Part shown: positions 46,376 through 54,639 of the stretch, one piece after another
Layout of the letters: each line of letters begins with the position of its first letter
Numbering within the stretch: the first letter of the stretch is position 1
Origin: Streptomyces fulvorobeus
Lineage (GTDB): Bacteria; Actinomycetota; Actinomycetes; Streptomycetales; Streptomycetaceae
Direction: 5' to 3'
DNA length: 64,000 nt
NCBI RefSeq assembly: GCF_013167895.1
Contig: NZ_BLWC01000001.1
Coordinates: 4,154,001-4,218,000 of the forward strand
Made by a program: the position numbers and the translations under genes
The notes under the pieces: generated by a model
What the model saw: only the letters and a program-made list of their open reading frames with translations
What the model was told of the DNA's origin: nothing
The model's database searches: none

Positions 46376-47137
46376 GTGACCTCTTTCGCCCCGGCCGTCC
46401 GGGCCCGTCGCCGGGCCGCCCTCGCCGTGGTGCTCTGTGCGGGGCTGACCGCGGCCCTCACGGCGTGCGCCGGAGAGGACCCGGACAAAGGGACCAACGG
46501 AGTCGGCAGACTCGACGCGGCGGGTATCGACAAGAAGACCAGAGCGGCCGCCGACGCCGCGGACGCGGTGCGGCTCGCCGGGACCCTGGTCAGCAAGGGC
46601 GGCACGTACCGGCTCGACATGCAGCTCAACGCGCAGGGCGGTACGGGTTCGGTCACGTCGAGGGAGAACACCTTCGAGCTGCTGCGCGTCGGCGACGAGC
46701 TGTTCCTCAAGGCCGACGCCGGTTTCTGGAACCCGGAGACGGACGGCGAGGGCGAGGAGAGCGACCAGGCGGCCGCCGACAAGCTCCAGGGCAAGTACGT
46801 GAAGGTTCCCCAGGGCGACCCCACGTACCGGCAGCTGCGCGGGTTCACGGACAAGAAGATCCTGCTCGACGGCCTGCTCACCCTCCAGGGCAAGGTCAAC
46901 AAGGGCGACCGGACCAAGGTCGCCGGGGTGCCCACCGTGCGGATCATGGGCGGAAAGGGTGAGGGCGGCGCGCTCGACGTCTCGCTGAAGGGCACCCCGT
47001 ATCCCGTACGCGTCGCGCGCGGCGGAGGCGGGGGCACGGTCACGCTCGCCGACTGGGGGAGGCCCTTCACCCTGGAGCCGCCGTCCGAGGACGAGACGGT
47101 CGACTACGGGGGCCAGCTCCCCGAGTCCTCCAGCTGA
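46376..47137 (+). CDS. Lipoprotein, possibly LppX/LprG-like
   Basis: 253 aa. Signal peptide and lipobox LTAC (Cys31). The mature part alternates beta strands (TYRLDMQLNAQGG, NTFELLRVGDELFLKADAGFW, YPVRVARGGGG), reminiscent of the LolA/LppX fold that binds lipids, but similarity is weak. GTG start with AGAGGCAG upstream. It is divergent from the MgtE-N gene and converges with the next gene with only 11 nt between. Confidence 0.75.
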   Translation: MTSFAPAVRARRRAALAVVLCAGLTAALTACAGEDPDKGTNGVGRLDAAGIDKKTRAAADAADAVRLAGTLVSKGGTYRLDMQLNAQGGTGSVTSRENTFELLRVGDELFLKADAGFWNPETDGEGEESDQAAADKLQGKYVKVPQGDPTYRQLRGFTDKKILLDGLLTLQGKVNKGDRTKVAGVPTVRIMGGKGEGGALDVSLKGTPYPVRVARGGGGGTVTLADWGRPFTLEPPSEDETVDYGGQLPESSS

Positions 47138-47148
47138 GGGCGGGCCCG

Positions 47149-47667
47149 TCAGCTCTTGCGGCGGCGCTTGAGCAGCAGCCGGGGGAGCGCGGCGGGCACG
47201 GCCGCGCGGGTCGTCGCCCCGGTGGGCAGCGGAACCGCCGCCAGCGAGGAGTCGGGCAGCTCGGTCCGGGACTCGCCGGGCTCCAGCCGCAGCACGCGGC
47301 ACCCGCGCGCCCAGCGTTCGGTCATCTGCTCGGCGTCCGGCGCGTTCAGCCGCTTGCCCCTGAGCTCGGCGACCGCGGCCGCCCACTCCTCGGAGCGGGG
47401 CGGCGGCTCGGTCACCGCCGCCGTCCAGACGACGAGCCGCCCGCCCTTGTCCTTGCTGCGCACGGTGACCTCGGCCACCGCCCCGTCCGTGAGGCCGTCC
47501 GGGAACGGCTGCTCGCCGGGGCCGTCGCCGACGAGGTAGGCGGCGCCCTCGTGCCAGACGTGCCACAGGGCCCGTGCGTGGCCGGTGCCCCGGACCCAGA
47601 TCAGCCCGGACTTCTTGGTGGCCTCCTCGACGAGGGCCCGGCTCAGCAGCACGTCAGCAGCAGTCAT
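47149..47667 (-). CDS. Hypothetical protein
   Basis: 172 aa, soluble. GLIWVRGTGHARALWHVWHEGAAYLV followed by VAEVTVRSKDKGGRLVVW suggests a split beta-barrel like that of flavin/F420-binding pyridoxamine-oxidase relatives, but no binding motif is clear. A basic LLLKRRRKS tail ends the protein. ATG at 47667 is chosen over the slightly longer frame. It lies directly downstream of corA (gap 13 nt), so they may share a transcript. Confidence 0.65.
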   Translation of the reverse strand: MTAADVLLSRALVEEATKKSGLIWVRGTGHARALWHVWHEGAAYLVGDGPGEQPFPDGLTDGAVAEVTVRSKDKGGRLVVWTAAVTEPPPRSEEWAAAVAELRGKRLNAPDAEQMTERWARGCRVLRLEPGESRTELPDSSLAAVPLPTGATTRAAVPAALPRLLLKRRRKS

Positions 47668-47680
47668 GGCGCGCACTCTA

Positions 47681-48796
47681 TTAGAGCCAGCCGTTGCGCT
47701 TGAGCGTGCGGTGGATGGAGAAGCAGACGACGCCGATGACGCCCATCACCATCGGGTAGCCGTAGGTCCACTGGAGCTCCGGCATGTGGTCGAAGTTCAT
47801 GCCGTACACCCCGCAGATCATCGTCGGTACGGCGACGATGGCCGCCCAGGACGTGATCTTGCGCATGTCCTCGTTCTGCGTGACGGTCGCCTGCGCGAGG
47901 TTGGCCTGGAGGATGGAGTTGAGCAGCTCGTCGAAGCCGATGACCTCCTCGTGCACCCGGGCCAGGTGGTCGGCCACGTCGCGGAAGTACTTCTGGATGT
48001 CCGGGTCGATCAGCCGCATGGGCCGCTCGCTCAGCAGCTGCATCGGGCGCAGCAGGGGGGACACGGCCCGCTTGAACTCCAGCACCTCACGCTTCAGCTG
48101 GTAGATCCGGCCCGCGTCCGAACCGCGCGGGCTGCCCTTGGCCGGGGTGGAGAAGACCCCGATCTCCACCTCGTCGATGTCGTCCTGCACCGCCTCCGCC
48201 ACCGCGATGTACCCGTCCACGACGTGGTCCGCGATGGAGTGCAGGACGGCGGAAGGGCCCTTGGCCAGCAGCTCGGGGTCGTCCTGGAGGCGGTGGCGCA
48301 GGGCGCGCAGCGAACCCTGGCCGCCGTGCCGGACGGTGATGACGAAGTCCCGGCCGGTGAAGCACATGACCTCGCCGGTCTCGACGACCTCGCTGGTCGC
48401 GGTCAGCTCCGCGTGCTCCACGTAGTGGATGGTCTTGAAGACGGTGAACAGCGTGTCGTCGTACCGCTCCAGCTTGGGCCGCTGGTGGGCGTGGACCGCG
48501 TCCTCCACGGCCAGCGGGTGGAGGCCGAACTCCCGGGCGATACCCGCGAACTCCTCCGCGGTCGGCTCGTGCAGGCCGATCCAGGCGAAGCCGCCCGACT
48601 CCCGTACCCGCAGCATCGCCTCGTGCGGCGTCTGGCAGCCGGCCGCCGCCTGGCGCCGGCCGTCGCGGTAGACCGCGCAGTCGACGACCGCGCTGGAGGC
48701 GGACGGGTCGCGGGTCGTGTCGTAGCTGTTGTACGGGGTGTTGCTCTTGCGCAGGGACGGGCGCACGGCGGCGCGCAGGTCACGGATCATCGACAT
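47681..48796 (-). CDS. corA: CorA-family magnesium/divalent-cation transporter
   Basis: 371 aa. A large cytosolic alpha/beta and coiled-coil domain is followed by two C-terminal helices. The first ends in the signature YGMNF, the pore motif of CorA Mg2+ channels. The ATG at 48796 has AAGGAG 6 nt upstream. The transcript has an unusually structured leader with an upstream ORF (see 48933-49060), so magnesium- or translation-dependent control is likely. Confidence 0.93.
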   Translation of the reverse strand: MSMIRDLRAAVRPSLRKSNTPYNSYDTTRDPSASSAVVDCAVYRDGRRQAAAGCQTPHEAMLRVRESGGFAWIGLHEPTAEEFAGIAREFGLHPLAVEDAVHAHQRPKLERYDDTLFTVFKTIHYVEHAELTATSEVVETGEVMCFTGRDFVITVRHGGQGSLRALRHRLQDDPELLAKGPSAVLHSIADHVVDGYIAVAEAVQDDIDEVEIGVFSTPAKGSPRGSDAGRIYQLKREVLEFKRAVSPLLRPMQLLSERPMRLIDPDIQKYFRDVADHLARVHEEVIGFDELLNSILQANLAQATVTQNEDMRKITSWAAIVAVPTMICGVYGMNFDHMPELQWTYGYPMVMGVIGVVCFSIHRTLKRNGWL

Positions 48797-48932
48797 GGCT
48801 GACTCCTTCACGGAGGGCCGTCGGCGGGCACGTGGAACAGCCCGGAATGGGGACGTGTCACTACGTCCGCAAAGCGGGCGGCACCGCGGCAGCGCGATGA
48901 CGGCGTTCGCTACAGACAGGCAAAAACGAGGG

Positions 48933-49060
48933 GCTCTTCCGTCGCGCGAACTACCGTCGGCCTGGACCGTGCAGGCTTCAGGCGGCAGAGATGAGGCGTC
49001 GGGCGGAAGAGCGGCTGGTACTGCACGGTCGACTTGGATCCATGGCAGTCCCCACCTCCT
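48933..49060 (-). promoter_or_regulatory. Candidate pseudoknotted regulatory leader of corA
   Basis: Read on the reverse strand, GACCGTGCAG (49030-49021) pairs with CTGCACGGTC (48974-48965), 10 bp. GCTCTTCCG (49012-49004) pairs with CGGAAGAGC (48941-48933), 9 bp. The two helices interleave, so they form a pseudoknot or exclude each other. CCCCTCG and then five U follow immediately (48932-48922). The 5' half of each helix lies inside an upstream ORF and both 3' halves lie after its stop. I cannot match it to a known riboswitch class. Function is inference. Confidence 0.5.
48978..49043 (-). CDS. Possible 21-aa leader peptide upstream of corA
   Basis: An ORF of 22 codons (start MDPSRPCSTS, rich in Ser and Arg, with Pro3 and Pro6). 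AGGAGGT lies 10 nt before the ATG, one of the best ribosome-binding sites in the window. Its stop is 3 nt before the 3' half of the 10-bp helix. The features fit a leader peptide whose translation controls RNA folding, comparable in principle to leader peptides reported for corA and mgtA of Salmonella. No proteomic support is available here. Confidence 0.4.
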   Translation of the reverse strand: MDPSRPCSTSRSSARRLISAA

Positions 49061-49206
49061 CCGGCCGGTCCCCCGTGAGGGACGACGTGTGCCGGGACTG
49101 GGAGAGCAACGCTTCCGCGCGCTGTCCCGGCTGGCGGCCAGGCTACCAGCCGCCCCGTGGTCAATCCCCTACTTTGCCCGTTCCTGACCCGTCCTATGCT
49201 CGCGTC

Positions 49207-49809
49207 ATGGAAGAAATTCTCGCGTTGGTCGAGGCCCGGCTGCGGACGGCCCTGGGCGAACCGGACGCGCGCGCCGACGTGACCTTCCTCGGTACGGACC
49301 GTATCGAGGTGCTCCGCTTCATCGACGGCGACGTGGTGCGCTACGCCACGCTCGGCATGTCCGGGCAGCCGATGGCCGACCCCACCTCGCCCCTCGCCGA
49401 CCCGGTGAAGGGGCCGCGCGCCGAACTGGTCCTGTCGGTACGGGCGGGGCTCGCCGACACCGACCAGGTGCTGCGCCCGCTGGCGGTGCTGGCGGCCTCC
49501 CCGCAGGTCGAGGGGGTGATCGTGGCACCGGGCGCCTCACTCGACCTGGGGCAGCCGCTGTGGCCCGGGGCACCCTTCAGCTCCGTCCTGGTCGCCGGGC
49601 CCGGCGGGCTCGTCGAGGACCTGGAGCTGGACGCGCCGATGGACCCGGTGCGCTTCCTGCCGCTCCTGCCGATGACGCACAACGAGGCCGCCTGGAAACG
49701 GGTCAGGGGTGCGCAGGAGCTCCAGGAGCGGTGGCTCTCGCAGGGGACGGACCTGCGCGATCCGCTGCGTACGTCCGTGGCGCTCGACCAGGGCGTCACG
49801 GACGGCTGA
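49207..49809 (+). CDS. Suppressor-of-fused (SUFU) domain protein
   Basis: 200 aa. The body (FSSVLVAGPGGLVEDLELDA, FLPLLPMTHNEAAWKR) matches bacterial SUFU-domain proteins. These are often linked to immunity or toxin systems elsewhere, but no toxin gene is seen nearby. No signal or membrane segment is present. ATG at 49207 begins MEEILALVEARL; the upstream in-frame stretch overlaps the corA leader and is not credible. Confidence 0.8.
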   Translation: MEEILALVEARLRTALGEPDARADVTFLGTDRIEVLRFIDGDVVRYATLGMSGQPMADPTSPLADPVKGPRAELVLSVRAGLADTDQVLRPLAVLAASPQVEGVIVAPGASLDLGQPLWPGAPFSSVLVAGPGGLVEDLELDAPMDPVRFLPLLPMTHNEAAWKRVRGAQELQERWLSQGTDLRDPLRTSVALDQGVTDG

Positions 49810-49914
49810 GCGCCTGACCCGTGTGCGCCACAGCTGGTTCCCCCGGCCGGAGCCACGCTGCGGACGGGTGATCGTCCTTGACGTGGCGACCACCGGGGAG
49901 GACCGTTGGAGGCT

Positions 49915-50559
49915 ATGAGGGGCGAACCCAGTTGCCCGAAGTGCGGTGGCCGGGTCAGGGCGCCCGGTCTCTTCTCCGACGCCTGGCAGTGCCCCGTGCA
50001 CGGCCAGGTGCACCCGATGCAGCCGGTGATCCCGCCCGGCGTCGAGTCGCTCGGCGTCGCGGTGGACCGGGCGAAGGTCCCGGTGTGGATGCCCTGGCCG
50101 CTGCCGGTTGGCTGGCTGTTCACGGGCGTGGCCTCCGCCGGGGACGACCGCGGCGGCGGACGCGCCACCGCCGTCGCCTGCTCGGGCCCCGGACCGCTCG
50201 GCGGCCTCTGCGAGCTGCTGCTCGTCGCCGAGGAGCTCGGCGTCGGCCTGGGCGCGCGGTACGCCGGCCTGGACGGCCCCGACCCCGGCCCGGGGCTCTG
50301 CCTCGAAGGGGCCCCCGACGCCAAGGTGCTCGCCGCGGGACACCCGACACCCCTCTGGCACGTCAGGGGCGCACCGCAGGACCGGGCCGTCTTCGCCGGT
50401 GAGGCGTGCGGGCTGTGGCTCTGGGCGGTCGTCTGGCCCGAGCGTTCCGGGCTCCTGATGTACGACGATCTGGTCCTCACCGACCTGCGTGACGCCGGGG
50501 CCGAAGTGGACCTCGTGCCGTGCGGCGCACTCACCCCCCGGCTGCTCACCCCGCCCTGA
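49915..50559 (+). CDS. DUF6758-like zinc-ribbon protein
   Basis: 214 aa. N-terminal CPKCGG and CPVHG form a zinc ribbon. The rest is a conserved Streptomyces domain (VPVWMPWPLPVGWLFTGVA, ATAVACSGPGPLGG). Function is unknown. ATG at 49915 lies close to GGAGG (49908-49912); the spacing is short and TTG at 49906 is an alternative. It is followed by the PHP gene with 87 nt between. Confidence 0.8.
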   Translation: MRGEPSCPKCGGRVRAPGLFSDAWQCPVHGQVHPMQPVIPPGVESLGVAVDRAKVPVWMPWPLPVGWLFTGVASAGDDRGGGRATAVACSGPGPLGGLCELLLVAEELGVGLGARYAGLDGPDPGPGLCLEGAPDAKVLAAGHPTPLWHVRGAPQDRAVFAGEACGLWLWAVVWPERSGLLMYDDLVLTDLRDAGAEVDLVPCGALTPRLLTPP

Positions 50560-50646
50560 GGGGCCGGACGGCCGACCGGGGGAAGTGCGCGCGCCGGTTA
50601 TCCTTGAGCGTCCCCCTGTCCGGCCGCGAGCACTGGAGCGAGCGTC

Positions 50647-51513
50647 GTGCGCATCGACCTGCACACCCACTCCACCGCTTCGGACGGCACGGACACCCCC
50701 GCCGAGCTGGTGGCCAACGCCGCCGCCGCGGGTCTCGACGTCGTCGCGCTCACCGACCACGACACCGTCGCGGGCCACGCCGAAGCGGTCGCGGCCCTGC
50801 CGGACGGCCTCACCCTCGTCACCGGCGCCGAGCTCTCCTGCCGTATCGACGGGGTGAGCCTGCACATGCTGGCGTACCTCTTCGACCCCCACGAGCCCGA
50901 GCTGTCCCGTGAGCGCGAGCTGGTACGGGACGACCGGGTGCCGCGCGCCCAGGCCATGGTGCGCGGGCTCCAGGAGCTCGGCGTCCCCGTCACCTGGGAG
51001 CAGGTCGCGGCGATCGCCGGGGACGGCTCGGTCGGCCGTCCGCACATCGCCACCGCGCTCGTCGACCTCGGCGTCGTCGAGACCGTCTCCGACGCCTTCA
51101 CGCCCGAGTGGCTCGCGAACGGCGGCCGCGCGTACGCCGAGAAGCACGAGCTCGACCCCTTCGACGCGATCCGGCTGGTCAAGGCCGCGGGCGGCGTCAC
51201 CGTCTTCGCCCATCCGCTCGCCGTGAAGCGCGGCGCGGTGGTGCCCGAGGAGTCGATCGCGCTGCTCGCCGCGGCCGGGCTCGACGGCGTCGAGGTCGAC
51301 CACCTGGACCACGACGCGCCCACCAGGGCCCGGCTGCGCGGGCTCGCCGGCGACCTGGGGCTGCTGACCACCGGGTCCAGCGACTACCACGGCAGCCGCA
51401 AGAGTGTGCGGCTCGGTGAGTACACCACCGACCCCGAGATCTACGGCGAGATCACCCGGCGTGCGACGGGAGCCTTCCCGGTGCCGGGCGCCGGCGGACC
51501 CCGCCGCCCGTAG
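50647..51513 (+). CDS. PHP-domain phosphoesterase (TrpH/RNase AM-like)
   Basis: 288 aa. RIDLHTHSTASDG, LTDHDT, TGAELSC and the late SSDYHG supply the metal-binding His/Asp/Glu set of PHP phosphoesterases. Relatives hydrolyse nucleoside 3',5'-bisphosphate or trim RNA 5' ends. GTG start at 50647 with GGAGCG upstream. Ends 150 nt before the MarC gene. Confidence 0.9.
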   Translation: MRIDLHTHSTASDGTDTPAELVANAAAAGLDVVALTDHDTVAGHAEAVAALPDGLTLVTGAELSCRIDGVSLHMLAYLFDPHEPELSRERELVRDDRVPRAQAMVRGLQELGVPVTWEQVAAIAGDGSVGRPHIATALVDLGVVETVSDAFTPEWLANGGRAYAEKHELDPFDAIRLVKAAGGVTVFAHPLAVKRGAVVPEESIALLAAAGLDGVEVDHLDHDAPTRARLRGLAGDLGLLTTGSSDYHGSRKSVRLGEYTTDPEIYGEITRRATGAFPVPGAGGPRRP

Positions 51514-51663
51514 CCGGGGCCGGCGCGGCGCCCGCGCCGTATCCCACACCGTCCCGCCACACCTGCGCGCGCCCGGCCGCCACGGCCGCGTACGGCTGCC
51601 CTCGTCCCTGCCGCCGGGCCGCGCCCTTCCCGTTCGGCCCGCTCCCCACTCGCAAGGCTCACT

Positions 51664-52269
51664 GTGTTCGACGTCGCTGTCTTCGGCTCCCTCTTCCTCA
51701 CGCTTTTCGTGATCATGGACCCACCCGGAATCACCCCCATCTTCCTGGCTCTCACGGCAGGGCGGCCCGCCAAGGTCCAGCGCCGGATGGCGTTGCAGGC
51801 CGTCGCGGTCGCCTTCGGCGTGATCGCCGTCTTCGGCCTGCTCGGTCAGCAGATCCTCGACTACCTCCACGTCTCCGTCCCCGCGCTGATGATCGCGGGC
51901 GGACTCCTCCTGCTGCTCATCGCGCTGGACCTGCTCACCGGCAAGACCGACGAGCCCACGCAGACCAAGGACGTCAACGTGGCGCTCGTACCGCTGGGCA
52001 TGCCGCTGCTCGCGGGCCCCGGTGCGATCGTCTCGGTGATCCTCGCGGTGCAGAACGCCGACGGCGCGGCCGGCCAGCTCTCGGTCTGGGCCGCCATCGT
52101 CGCCATGCACGTCGTGCTCTGGCTCGCGATGCGCTATTCGCTGCTGATCATCCGTGTCATCAGGGACGGCGGCGTGGTGCTCGTGACCAGGCTCGCTGGG
52201 ATGATGCTCTCGGCCATCGCCGTCCAGCAGATCATCAACGGCGTCACCCAGGTGATCCAGAACGCCTGA
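51664..52269 (+). CDS. MarC-family integral membrane protein
   Basis: 201 aa with six predicted helices. FLTLFVIMDPPGITPIFLAL and PLGMPLLAGPGAIVSVIL are the two family repeats with the inverted-topology Pro/Gly motifs. Function of MarC proteins is unclear, and an earlier link to antibiotic resistance was withdrawn in E. coli (from memory). The start is GTG at 51664, with CAAGG upstream. Confidence 0.9.
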   Translation: MFDVAVFGSLFLTLFVIMDPPGITPIFLALTAGRPAKVQRRMALQAVAVAFGVIAVFGLLGQQILDYLHVSVPALMIAGGLLLLLIALDLLTGKTDEPTQTKDVNVALVPLGMPLLAGPGAIVSVILAVQNADGAAGQLSVWAAIVAMHVVLWLAMRYSLLIIRVIRDGGVVLVTRLAGMMLSAIAVQQIINGVTQVIQNA

Positions 52270-52282
52270 CCCCGGACACCAC

Positions 52283-52317
52283 AGCGCCCCCGGACGGTCC
52301 TTCCGTCCGGGGGCGCT
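52283..52317 (+). terminator. Terminator after marC
   Basis: A perfect 15-bp stem (AGCGCCCCCGGACGG and complement) with a TCCTT loop, followed by TTCGTCTTTA. It lies 13 nt after the marC stop and can also act on the convergent small gene. Confidence 0.9.
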
Positions 52318-52349
52318 TCGTCTTTAGCGGCGCAATGCTGTGTCAGGCG

Positions 52350-52502
52350 TTACGAAGCCGAGCTGTCGGCCGGCCGGATGTAGATGCGCTGGCCCAGAGC
52401 TGCGGCCTGCTGCACCATCCGGTTGACGGAGGCGGCGTCCACGACGGTGCTGTCCACGGCGGTACCGTCGACATCGTCGAGTCGCATGATCTCGAAGCGC
52501 AT
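52350..52502 (-). CDS. Conserved 50-aa protein of unknown function
   Basis: 50 aa, beginning MRFEIMRLDDVDGTAVDS and ending in RIYIRPADSSAS. It is acidic, with no signal or membrane segment, and looks like a single small alpha/beta unit. AAGGGAAGC precedes the ATG at good spacing, and codon usage is typical. I recall near-identical short proteins in other Streptomyces, but no function. It is divergent from the NYN gene. Confidence 0.75.
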   Translation of the reverse strand: MRFEIMRLDDVDGTAVDSTVVDAASVNRMVQQAAALGQRIYIRPADSSAS

Positions 52503-52706
52503 ATGGCTTCCCTTCGTCTGATCCTCCTGCTGGAGAACTGCTGTCAGGACGGGGTGACCCGTCCGCGAGGATATGGAGCACAAGGTATCGCTACCCGCGC
52601 TCCACAGGGTGTACAACGGCTTGCTCTCTGCGAACATTCCCTACGCTAAGGAAATTTTTTGGATGTCTAACTACCAGGCGGCAGCCGCGCACCCGACGAG
52701 GTCCGT

Positions 52707-53619
52707 ATGAACGGGGCGGACGCGCCGACGCAGGAGCAGAACGAGATCCGCGAACATCTGGAGCGCACCAACGCGCTGCTGGCGCGCGTGCTCGCGGAAG
52801 TATCGAAGACCCCCTCGACCCACGCGATCTTCGGTGGACGCGGGCTATGTGTACGCCGCCGCCGGACTGCTCGTCACCGGCACGGAGGACCGCCGCAACT
52901 TCGACCTCGACGCGGAAGGGATGATCGAGGCGTTCATCGACAAGGCGCGGACGATCTTCGCGGACAGCCGGCTGCTGCGCGTGTACTGGTACGACGGGGC
53001 CAGGCGCCGCATCCACACCGTCGAGCAGCAGTCCATCGCGGAACTCCCCGACGTCAAGGTCAGGCTGGGCAACCTCAACGCCAACAACCAGCAGAAGGGC
53101 GTCGACTCCCTCATCCGGACCGATCTCGAATCGCTCGCGAGGCACCGCGCCATCAGTGACGCGGCGCTCGTCGGCGGGGACGAGGACCTGGTGTCGGCGG
53201 TCGAGGCGGCGCAGGGGTACGGGACGCGCGTCCACCTCTGGGGCATCGAGGCGGGGGAGGGGCGCAACCAGGCCGAGCCCCTGATGTGGGAGGCCGACAG
53301 CACGCGCACCTTCGACCTCGACTTCTGCCGCCCCTACGTCACCCGGCGCTCGGTCACCACGTACGAGGACGACACCCCGGCGCCCTCGCGGGAGAGCGTC
53401 CGCTTCGTGGGCGCTCAGATCGCCGCCACCTGGCTCTCCGCCCGGGGCCGGGAGTCCCTGGCCGACCTGCTGCCAGGGCACCCCTATCTGCCGGGCTCCG
53501 TCGACCAGGACCTGCTGGTGGAGGCCGAGCGGCTGCTCCAGCACTCCCTGCGGGGCCACGCCCCTCTGCGGCGGGCGCTGCGCGACGGCTTCTGGCATCA
53601 CCTGCAGTCGCAGTACTGA
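52707..53619 (+). CDS. NYN-domain (PIN-like) nuclease, frameshifted at about 52833
   Basis: The N-terminal 42 residues (MNGADAPTQEQNEIREHLER, a coiled coil, ending THAIF) are in one frame. VDAGYVYAAAGLLVTG and the rest to 53619 are in the next. Removing one G from TTCGGTGGAC restores IFVDAGYVY, the first acidic motif of NYN domains, and gives 303 aa. DAALVGGDEDLVSAV holds the later catalytic Asp set. This is a predicted metal-dependent RNase. GAGG precedes the ATG. The single-base insertion is probably a sequencing error. Confidence 0.85.
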
Positions 53620-53624
53620 GCGGG

Positions 53625-53670
53625 GCGGCCGTCCGGCGCTCCCGCCCATGGGGGGGCGCCGGACGGCCGC
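53625..53670. terminator. Bidirectional terminator between NYN and hydrolase genes
   Basis: GCGGCCGTCCGGCGC and its complement form a 15-bp stem with a 16-nt loop between the two convergent genes. The right arm ends 13 nt before the hydrolase stop codon. Confidence 0.8.
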
Positions 53671-53683
53671 TCGTCACCGTGGG

Positions 53684-54532
53684 TCAGTGGCTGTCCCAGA
53701 ACGAGACCAGCGCCGCCGCCGTCTCCACGGGCCGCGCGGTGTTGGGGGAGTGCTCGGCGCCGATGACGGTGGTGCGCCGGGCGCCGAGCCGCCGGGCCAT
53801 GTCGTCGAGCAGCTCCACGGGCCAGACGTCGTCGCTCTCGCCCGACACCACGTGGACGGGGAGCGGCACGGCGGCGAGCTCCGCCACCCGGTCCGGTTCG
53901 GCCGACAGCTGGGCGCCGGTGGCGACGAGCTGCGCGGGGCTGTGGCGCAGCCAGCGGCGGCGCAGGTCCTCGCCGTCACCGATGTCGGCGTCCTGGGGCG
54001 GGTCGAGGACCCGCATGGCCTCCCACACCTGGGCCATGCTCAGCGTGCGCAGCGCGTCGCCGAGCATCTTGATCCGGTCCCGCTGGCCGGGAGCGACCTC
54101 GGCGGGCCCCGACGACATGAGGGTCAGCGAGCGGAAGGGGGAGGCGTCCAGCAGTACGGCTGCGCGGGCGACCTGGCCCCCGAGCGAATGGCCCAGCAGG
54201 TGGACAGGGGACTGACCGGCCCCGAGCGCCTCGGCCAGCGCCAGCACGTCACGCGCCAGCTCGCCCTGCGCGTAATCCTCCGGACGGTCCCCTCCCTCCG
54301 TCTCGAACTGCCCCCGGCCGTCCACGGAGACCACGCGGAACCCGGCATCGGCGAGCGGCTCCAGCAGCGCGATGAAGTCCTCCTTGCTGCCGGTGTACCC
54401 GGGCAGCAGGAGTGCGGTGGAGCGCGTCCCGTCAGGCGGCAGGGCGTCCAGCACGGCGAAGTCCCCGCGCGCGGTGCGCAGCGTGCGGGCGCGGGCGCAT
54501 GGGGGCGGGGTGAACGTGGGTGGCCGGCTCAT
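53684..54532 (-). CDS. Alpha/beta hydrolase
   Basis: 282 aa. GYTGSKEDF is the oxyanion segment, GHSLGG contains the nucleophile Ser, SGESDDVWP the Asp and GAEHSPN the His. Substrate is unknown. ATG at 54532 begins MSRPPTFTPPP. It lies about 110 nt downstream (reverse strand) of the helicase stop. Confidence 0.88.
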   Translation of the reverse strand: MSRPPTFTPPPCARARTLRTARGDFAVLDALPPDGTRSTALLLPGYTGSKEDFIALLEPLADAGFRVVSVDGRGQFETEGGDRPEDYAQGELARDVLALAEALGAGQSPVHLLGHSLGGQVARAAVLLDASPFRSLTLMSSGPAEVAPGQRDRIKMLGDALRTLSMAQVWEAMRVLDPPQDADIGDGEDLRRRWLRHSPAQLVATGAQLSAEPDRVAELAAVPLPVHVVSGESDDVWPVELLDDMARRLGARRTTVIGAEHSPNTARPVETAAALVSFWDSH

Positions 54533-54639
54533 GGGAACGAGGCTATCGCCGGTCGGCGTGCGCGTCCCGGCACGCACACCGAAGGGGCCGGGTACTCCGC
54601 GTGGTGCGGAGTGCCCGGCCCCTTCGGTGTGCGGTGGGA

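Larger units (their letters stand above)
48797..49206. other. Divergent region between corA and the SUFU gene; structured corA leader
   Basis: This 410-nt gap has one strong structural signal in its middle (48933-49060), annotated separately, and no conventional gene of normal size. The forward gene at 49207 must also have its promoter here. I see no consensus promoter for either direction. Confidence 0.6.

Noticed and set aside
48933-49029. The interleaved helices acting on the forward strand, for the SUFU gene
   Set aside because: The pairing also exists in forward RNA, but the leader ORF with its ribosome-binding site and the U5 tract are present only on the reverse strand.
49207-49809. 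SUFU-domain protein as an immunity protein of a toxin system
   Set aside because: SUFU proteins can be immunity proteins, but no polymorphic toxin, secretion gene or repeat cassette lies nearby.
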